This document shows, piece by piece, positions 15,897 through 21,489 of a stretch of 21,489 nucleotides of DNA; within the stretch, counting starts at the first letter, position 1; each line of letters begins with the position of its first letter. This DNA comes from Symbiodinium natans (taxonomy: Eukaryota; Sar; Dinophyceae; Suessiales; Symbiodiniaceae). The DNA lies in contig CAJNDS010000014.1 of NCBI GenBank assembly GCA_905221605.1, positions 1,096,420-1,117,908 of the forward strand, given 5' to 3'. The notes beneath the pieces were generated by a model. It was not told where the DNA came from and made no database searches. It saw only the letters and a list, made by a program, of their open reading frames with translations. A program made the position numbers and the translations under genes.

Positions 15897-17790
15897 CCGG
15901 CACGCTTGCAACCACACCTACCCCACACCCTTTCCCCCCACCACGTCACAGGAACATGCCCGTCAATTTCTGAGACCCTATCCCACCCCCTTTCCCCCAC
16001 CACGTCCGCTTTTCAAAACAGCTTGCAGTCCTTGAGCTTCGGGTGCACCTACAAGAACTTGGAGAATGTGACGTTCGCCTGGCAACTTGCAGTCCTTGAG
16101 CTTCGTGATGTTCGCATGGCGGCTTGCAATCCTCGAGCTTCGGATACGTTTGCGACCAGAGCTTGGAGAGTGTGACGTTTGCCTGGCACCTTGCAGTCCT
16201 TGAGCTTCGGGTACACTTACAACCAGAGCTTGGATGATGTGACGTTTGCCTGACAGCCTGCAGTCCTTGAGCTTCGTGACGTTTGCCTGGCAGCTTGCAA
16301 TCCTTGAGCTTCGGGCACGCTTACAACCAGAGCTTGGATGATGTGACGTTTGCATGACAGCTTGCAGTCCTTGAACTTCGTGACGTTTGCCTGGCAGCTT
16401 GCAATCCTTGAGCTTCGGGCACGCTTACAACCAGAGCTGGGAGTTTGTGACGTTTGCCTGGCAGCTTGCAGTCCTTGAGCTTCTGGTACGCTTTCAACCA
16501 GAGTTTGGAGAATGTGACGTTTGCCTGGCAGCTTGCGGTCCTTGAGCATCTAGTACGCTTACAACCAGAGCTTGGAGAAAATGACGTTTGCCTGGCAGCT
16601 TACAGTCCTTGTGTGACGTTTACCTGGCAATTTGCAGTCCGTGAATTTCGGGTATGCCTACAACCAGAATTTGGACAACGTGACGTTTGCCTGGCAACTT
16701 GCAGTCCTTGAGCTTCGTGACGTTTGCCTGGCGGCTCGTAGTCCTTGAGATTAGGGTACGCCTACAACCAGAGCTTGGACAGTGCGATGCTTGCCTGGCA
16801 GCTTGCCGCTTCGGGCACGCTTACGACCAGAGCTTGGAGAACGTGACGTTTGCCTGGCAGCTTGCAGTCCTTGAGCTTCGTTTTCGCTTACAACCAGAGC
16901 TTCGACAATGTGCTTGCAATCCTTGAGCTTCAGGTACGCTTACAACCAGAGCTTGGAGAATGTGACGTTTGCCTGGCAGCTTGCAGTCCTTGAGCTTCGT
17001 CACGTTTGCCTGGTATCTTGCAGTCTTTGCGCTTCGGGTACGCTTACAACCAGAACTTGGATTGGAGAGTGTGACGTTGGCCTGGCAGCTTGCAGTCATT
17101 GAGATTCGGGCGCGCTCACAACCGGAGCTTGGACAATGTGATGTTCGCCTGGCAGCTTGCAGTCCTTGAGCTTCGTGACGTTTGACGCAGACGGCGTTCA
17201 ACAAGGCGGTGCAGGCCGACCGTGCCCCACACCCTTTCCCCTCCAACCTCTTCGCAAGAACACGCCAGCCAATTTCAGAGATGGTATCCGAATCGACAAG
17301 TACCACCACAGGACTACGCCACCGGCATGACCATGGACCACGCGGGCGTAGTCAGCACGTGCCTATGTTGAGCAGTGACGATCCCCGCCCCCTTCCTCCC
17401 TAAACCCAGCGTCATGAAGTGAAGTGCGATTTTGATCATGCATATCACGCGTTCATGCGCAGCTTGTCCCTACCCCAGTCCCTCACCTACCCAGAGCGCT
17501 TTTCACCAGTGGCTGACGTAGTGGCAGCCTGGCAGCTTGCAGTCCTTGAGCTTCGGGTACGCTTTCATCCAGAGCTTGAACTGGAGAGTGTGACCTTGGC
17601 CTGGCAGCTTACAGTCCTTGGGATTCGGGTACGCTTACAACCAGAGCTTGGAGCATGTGACGTTTGCCTGACAGTTTGCAGTCCTTGAGCTTCGGGTACG
17701 CTTGCAGCCCTTGAGCTTCGTGACGTTTGCCTGGCAGCTTGACAGCTTGTAGTCCTTGAGCTTCGGCTACGCTTGCAACCAGAGCTTAGA
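15897..17790. repeat. HOR-A, unit 3 (truncated)
   Basis: The P-to-Q distance is 1287 bp; a 4-nt deletion near 16055 (CCTACAAGAACTT) is one visible difference from unit 1. After Q it follows the other units to about 17701, then skips about 39 bp and soon breaks off at AGAGCTTAGAATTC, where the unique island starts. Confidence 0.9.
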
Positions 17791-18142
17791 ATTCAAGCCA
17801 ACAGCACCACGCCAAGATGACCACGCAGATCGGCACCACACACGCAAGCAGTACCGGTTTCCTCTTTGGTCATTTTGTTTTCAATTTCACCAAGAACGAG
17901 TCCTGTTCTATCTCACCTACCTCTGACGCTTGGCTTGGAGCGAGCAAAAGAATTGAGACCAACTGCGAGTCGACTTCCTTCATCCATCATGTTAACATTT
18001 CATTATTTGAAACATGCATGTCTGAGCTCGTTTGCATGTCATCATGTTTCACATGTGGTCCACTTCCAACAGAGTTTCTTCTTCCTAACATACCTCATGA
18101 TGACGTTGCGCTACTACGCCAACAAAAGGTTGATGGTCTGCT
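17791..18142 (+). other. Unique island inside the satellite
   Basis: About 350 bp lack FNIP modules and are visibly more AT-rich than the array. A plus frame from ATG 17817 (through TGFLFGHFVFNFTKNESCSI and FETCMSELVCMSSCFTCG) stays open into the next satellite unit and stops at 18206. A second frame near the end reads FFLTYLMMTLRYYANKRLM. Neither has a recognisable domain. It may be an inserted fragment or a surviving piece of the original host sequence. Confidence 0.5.
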
Positions 18143-18530
18143 TCGGGTACGCTTACAACCAGAGCTTGGAGAATGTGAAGTTTGCCTGGCAGCTTGCAGT
18201 CCTTGAGGCAACCAGAGCTTGGAGAGTGTGACGTTTGCCTGGCAGCTTGCAGTCCTTGAGATTCGTGACGTTTGCCTGGCAGCTTGCAGTCCTTGAACTT
18301 CGGGTACGCTTACAACCAAAGCTTGGAGAGTATGGCGCTTGCCCGGCAGCTTGCAGTCCTTGAGTTCCGGGTGCGCTTACAATCAGAGCTTACGTTTGCC
18401 TGGCAGCTTGGCGGAGACCCAGTTGCCCAACACCTTGGACCTGAATGTGACGTTTGCCTGGCAGCTTGCAGTCCCTGAGTTGCGTGACGTTTGCCTGGCA
18501 GCTTGCAGTCCTTGAGCTTCGGGCACGCTT
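18143..18530. repeat. 388-bp direct repeat, copy 2 (pairs with 10985-11372)
   Basis: Matches copy 1 except for scattered substitutions (for example GTGAAG for GTGACG near 18175). It resumes the satellite immediately after the unique island. At its right end the array continues with AGAGCTTGGAGAATG, whereas copy 1 runs into segment P. Confidence 0.92.
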
Positions 18531-18936
18531 ACAACCAGAGCTTGGAGAATGTGACGTTTGCCTGGCAGGAACATTTGAAGCATGAATGCGCACATGCCCG
18601 GCAGCTTGCAGTCCTTGAGTTCCGGGCGCGCTTACAATCAGAGCTTACGTTTGCCTGGCAGCTTGGCGGAGATCCAGTTGCCCAACACCTTGGACCTGAA
18701 TGTGACGTTTGCCTGGCAGCTTGCAGTCCCTGAGTTGCGTGACGTTTGCCTGGCAGCTTGCAGTCCTTGAGCTTCGGGCATGCTTACAACCAGAGCTTGG
18801 AGAATGTGACGTTTGCCTGCCAGGAACATTTGAAGCATGAATGAGCACATGACTCATGACATGGGGCATGCGAGGTTGACATTTGATGTCTCATGTTGCA
18901 CTCCATTCAGTTGCGTTTTCTAACCCTAGACCCTAA

Positions 18937-19038
18937 GTCATCTTCTACCACATCGCCACGGTGTTCGACTTTGGTGTCTTGCTGGAGCATGACATTCCCC
19001 GGAAGAGCATCAATGTGATGCCCATATGGCTTGTGTGA
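18937..19038 (+). pseudogene. 33-codon coding-like cassette, copy 1
   Basis: The frame reads VIFYHIATVFDFGVLLEHDI followed by PRKSINVMPIWLV and TGA. About 78 percent of its codons end in G or C, while the competing minus-strand frame has roughly half, so plus is preferred. It is hydrophobic at the start, possibly from a membrane segment. It is preceded by CTAACCCTAGACCCTAA, two CCCTAAA-like units. It recurs at 19638-19739 and, with changes, at 20213-20330. The source gene was not recognised. It is likely an exon fragment trapped and copied with the 701-bp unit. Confidence 0.35.
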
Positions 19039-19637
19039 CGTTTGCCTGCAGTCCGTGAGCTTCGGGTACACTTGCAACCAGAGTTTGGACAATGTGACGT
19101 TTGCCTGGCAGCTTGCAGTCCTTGAGCTTCGTGACGTTTGCCTGGCAGCTTGCAGTCCTTGAGGCAACCAGAGCTTGAAGAGTGTGACGTTTGCCTGGCA
19201 GCTTGCAGTCCTTGAGATTCGTGACGTTTGCCTGGCAGCTTGCAGTCCTTGAGCTTCGGGTACGCTTACAACCAAAGCTTGGAGAGTATGGCGCTTGCCC
19301 GGCAGCTTGCAGTCCTTGAGTTCCGGGTGCACTTACAATCAGAGCTTACGTTTGCCTGGCAGCTTGGCGGAGATCCAGTTGCCCAACACCTTGGACCTGA
19401 ATGTGACGTTTGCATGGCAGCTTGCAGTCCCTGAGTTGCGTGACGTTTGCCTGGCAGCTTGCAGTACTTGAGCTCCGGGCATGCTTACAACCAGAGCTTG
19501 GAGAATGTGACGTTTGCCTGGCAAGAACATTTGAAGCATGAATGCGCACATGACTCATGACATGGGGCATGTGAGGTTGACATTTGATGTCTCACGTTGC
19601 ACTCCATTCAGTTGCGTTTTCTAACCCTAAACCCTAA

Positions 19638-19739
19638 GTCATCTTCTACCACATCGCCACGGTGTTCGACTTTGGTGTCTTGCTGGAGCATGACATTCCC
19701 CGGAAGAGCATCAATGTGATGCCCATATGGCTTGTGTGA
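19638..19739 (+). pseudogene. 33-codon coding-like cassette, copy 2
   Basis: Identical in reading to copy 1, offset 701 bp, and preceded by CTAACCCTAAACCCTAA. The cassette and telomere-like prefix are amplified together. Confidence 0.35.
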
Positions 19740-20212
19740 CGTTTGCCTGCAGTCCGTGAGCTCCGGGTACGCTTGCAACCAGAGTTTGGGCAATGTGACG
19801 TTTGCCTGGCAGCTTGCAGTCCTTGAGCTTCGTGACATTTGCCTGGCAGCTTGCAGTCCTTGAGGCAACCAGAGCTTGAAGAGTGTGACGTTTGCCTGGC
19901 AGCTTGCAGTCCTTGAGATTCGTGACGTTTGCCTGGCAGCTTGCAGTCCTTGAGCTTCGGGTACGCTTACAACCAAAGCTTGGACAGTATGGCGCTTGCC
20001 CGGCAGCTTGCAGTCCTTGAGTTCCGGGTACGCTTACAATCAGAGCTTACGTTTGCCTAGCAGCTTGGCGGAGATCCAGTTGCCCAACACCTTGGACCTG
20101 AATGTGACGTCTGCCTGGCAGCTTGCAGTCCCTGAGTTGCGTGACGTTTGCCTGGCAGCTTGCAGTCCTTGAGCTTCGGGCATGCTTACAACCAGAGCTT
20201 GGAGAATGTGAC

Positions 20213-20330
20213 GTCATCTTCTACCACATCGCCACGGTGTTCACCTTTGGTGTCTTGCTGGAGCATGACATTCCCCGGAAGAGCATCAATGTGATGCCCA
20301 TGTGGCCATATGGCTTGTGTGACGTTTGCG
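20213..20330 (+). pseudogene. Coding-like cassette, copy 3 (fused to an FNIP unit)
   Basis: Here the cassette follows GAGAATGTGAC directly, without the telomeric prefix. It reads HIATVFTFGVLLEHDIPRKS, has Thr for Asp at the FDF position, and has an insertion (GTGGCCATATGG) near 20301-20312 that removes the stop. A frame therefore continues into the next satellite unit, giving a 91-codon chimaeric ORF that ends at 20398. Confidence 0.35.
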
Positions 20331-20435
20331 AGCTTTGGGTACGCTTGCAACCAGAGTTTGGACAATGTGACGTTTGCCTGGCAGCTTGCAGTCCTTGAGC
20401 TTCGTGACGTTTGCCTGGCAGCTTGCAGTCCTTGA

Positions 20436-20549
20436 GGCAACCAAAGCTTGGAGAGTGTGACCACGTCTTCCAGCAGCAGTACGACATCCACGACAGAACA
20501 GCAGGGAAACCTCGACAAGTACGTGGACCTGGATTTCCTGTGTGATTGA
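20436..20549 (+). pseudogene. Relic C-terminal tail of an FNIP-repeat protein
   Basis: In the ancestral FNIP frame the last unit reads GNQSLESV and passes straight into TTSSSSSTTSTTEQQGNLDK then YVDLDFLCD and TGA at 20547-20549. The Ser/Thr linker and acidic end look like a true protein terminus, and the array stops here. An in-frame TGA (20433-20435), caused by the junction that drops part of the unit, separates it from upstream repeats. Without splicing it cannot be translated as part of a longer FNIP protein. This is the best evidence that the satellite grew inside a former gene. Confidence 0.5.
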
Positions 20550-20701
20550 ACGCGCAGACAACGCCCCGAAAGGGGTGTGTGTGGCACACCGCTGTACATG
20601 CGGGTTCGTGAACAAGCAGGAGCATGTTGTGATGATGATGAAGTTCGTGATTTTGAGTACATCAACATGTTTTCGTTCGGAAATCAGCAGGGGGCCGAGG
20701 A

Positions 20702-20765
20702 GAGTGTGGACTGGGGTGTGGGGGTCCTCGGCCAACGAAGACGCCCCCACACCCCACCCACACTC
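20702..20765. other. Long hairpin, copy 2
   Basis: Same inverted repeat as 9206-9269, with no difference seen. Confidence 0.8.
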
Positions 20766-20816
20766 TGTGTAAACGTACCTGCGCTTCAACATTTCTTTTT
20801 TCGTTTTGCATGATGC

Positions 20817-21154
20817 ATGGCTGAACACTTGGTGAAAACGCAGATTTTGCATGAAGCATGGATGAATTCTTTGAGTTTGACGTTTGACACGGAGTTCTGC
20901 CAGAACTTGGAGGCAATCCGACTGCTCAACACCTTGCAGACGTTAACGTTCAGCGCAGAGTTCCATCAGAGCTTGGAAGGGGTCCAGCTGCCCAGCAACC
21001 TGCAGACGTGGACGTTTGGCGTGCGGTTTTGCGTCTTTCCAACCAGAGCTTGGAGGAGATTTAGCTGCCCAACGCCCTGCCGATGCTGAAGTTCGGTGCA
21101 AAGTGCTTGGCGGAGATCCAGCTGCCCAACACCTCGCAGACCTGGAGCATGTGA
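20817..21154 (+). pseudogene. FNIP/LRR-type repeat protein remnant, copy 2
   Basis: Same structure as copy 1: ATG 20817, FNIP-like units, loss of frame after about 21028, an in-frame TAG, and an end at TGA 21152. The leader differs by about two residues (LVKTQILHEAW against LVTTQILHKAW). The shared frameshift shows that the damage predates the duplication or was spread by conversion. Confidence 0.6.
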
Positions 21155-21397
21155 AGCATAAGCGTGTGGAGCAGGAAGTGGTGCATGAGCATGTTGGAGT
21201 GGTTGAGCACGCACAGTGTGTGAGCATGTGGACGGGATGAACAGACATGAGTGATCGAGCATGACTAGCGTTTGCACATGTGGAAGAGCTGAGCAGACAT
21301 GAGTGATTGAGCATGTTCGGTGTTTGAGCATGTGGTAGAGATGAGCAGCTTTGAGTGAATGAGCATGAGCAGTGTGAGAGCGTGTGAATGGCGTGAT
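21138..21397. repeat. 52-bp tandem repeat, copy 2
   Basis: Same five-unit array as 9642-9901, offset 11496 bp, with no difference seen. Confidence 0.8.
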
Positions 21398-21489
21398 TCA
21401 CGTGCAAGTGTGGGAAGTTTTACTTACTCACATAAAGCTCCATTCGTGAAGTTCTTTGCCATCTCCATGGATGATCGCCTCGGTGGCTT

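Larger units (their letters stand above)
18531..20320. repeat. Higher-order repeat HOR-B (701-bp unit, plus short and truncated units)
   Basis: The marker GAACATTTGAAGCATGAATG occurs at 18569, 18824 and 19525 (spacings 255 and 701). The block TTGGCGGAGATCCAGTTGCC occurs at 18663, 19364 and 20065 (spacing 701), besides its relatives at 11250 and 18408. Two full units carry a 33-codon cassette and a mini telomeric stretch. The first unit is a 255-bp deletion form without the cassette, and the last joins the cassette directly to GTGAC. Confidence 0.9.
10505..20461 (+). repeat. FNIP/LRR-derived satellite array (37-nt and 67-nt modules)
   Basis: The 67-nt unit starts GTGACGTTTGCCTGGCAGCT, continues TGCAGTCCTTGAGCTTC, then a 30-nt part GGGTACGCTTACAACCAGAG plus CTTGGAGAAT. 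The 37-nt unit lacks that 30-nt part. Read from TTGCCTGGC, one unit encodes LPGSLQSLSFGYAYNQSLEN then VT, a 22-residue FNIP-like repeat, plus one extra nucleotide. Both module lengths are 1 modulo 3, so the frame advances by one at each unit. The next unit reads AWQLAVLELRVRLQPELGE, and the third reads CDVCLAACSP then TGA. No ORF crosses more than about three standard units unless a local indel intervenes. A unique island at about 17795-18140 interrupts it. The array is not a protein-coding gene as it stands. Confidence 0.93.
20575..21488. repeat. 914-bp duplicated segment, copy 2 (pairs with 9079-9992)
   Basis: Matches copy 1 up to position 21488; the last base of the window (T) differs from copy 1 (A at 9993). 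Copy 2 is preceded by only GGGGTGTGTGTGG instead of a 268-bp GT array. Confidence 0.97.

Noticed and set aside
10667-20398. Many 60-160-residue ORFs on both strands of the satellite as microproteins
   Set aside because: They arise from module frame cycling; most begin at TTG rather than ATG, end at the module TGA or TAA, and repeat the same peptides.
10505-20461. CRISPR array
   Set aside because: The units are contiguous 37/67-nt repeats of a translated FNIP motif with no unique spacers, and the setting is eukaryotic.
10505-20461. TGACGT words in each module as an array of cAMP-response-type binding sites
   Set aside because: They follow from the codons of the ancestral repeat (Val-Thr); nothing shows binding or function.
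1-21489. tRNA, rRNA or snRNA genes
   Set aside because: A read through both strands found no T-arm consensus, rRNA core or snRNA motif that could be supported.

Overview
The window looks like repeat-rich nuclear DNA of a protist. A dinoflagellate, perhaps Symbiodiniaceae, is the best guess. The reasons are plant-type CCCTAAA interstitial telomere repeats, very long CA/TG microsatellites, short exon-like frames rather than long genes, and about 10 kb of DNA derived from a 22-residue FNIP/leucine-rich-type repeat (unit of the form LPxSLQxLxFGxxxNQSLExV). This assignment is inference: there is no rRNA, tRNA or spliced-leader gene in the window to confirm it.

Layout. (1) 1-1800, minus strand: one internal protein-kinase N-lobe exon (21-305), a possible upstream exon (646-828) and a 318-residue Ala/Glu/Pro/Lys-rich open frame (840-1796), perhaps parts of one gene. 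(2) 2080-2848: a compound CA-rich octamer array. (3) 2849-8819: mostly non-coding mosaic with an inverted/direct-repeat complex (3607-5778), small coiled-coil-like exon remnants on the minus strand, a polypyrimidine tract, a 100-bp direct repeat flanking an interstitial telomere block (7649-7812), and several low-confidence exon-like frames on either strand. (4) 8820-9087: a GT-rich array, the strand mirror of the first. (5) 9079-9992: a 914-bp segment with a long hairpin, a broken FNIP-repeat gene and a 52-bp tandem repeat. (6) 10505-20461: the FNIP-derived satellite. (7) 20436-20549: a relic C-terminal coding tail. (8) 20575-21488: a nearly identical second copy of the 914-bp segment.

The satellite is the main discovery. 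Its building blocks are a 37-nt module and a 67-nt module (the 37-nt one plus 30 nt). Both lengths are 1 modulo 3, so each unit shifts the ancestral reading frame by one and every third frame meets a TGA; no long protein can be read. The blocks are organised into a higher-order unit of about 2.2-2.3 kb (three copies, 11377-17790) and another of 701 bp (18531-20320), which carry non-FNIP segments with them. It looks like a protein-coding repeat that became a satellite.

No operon-like or defence-like system is present. Genes cannot be shown to work together beyond the possible kinase gene on the minus strand at the left end. Left-end coding reads minus and right-end FNIP coding remnants read plus, so the interval between the two GT arrays may be a divergent strand-switch region.
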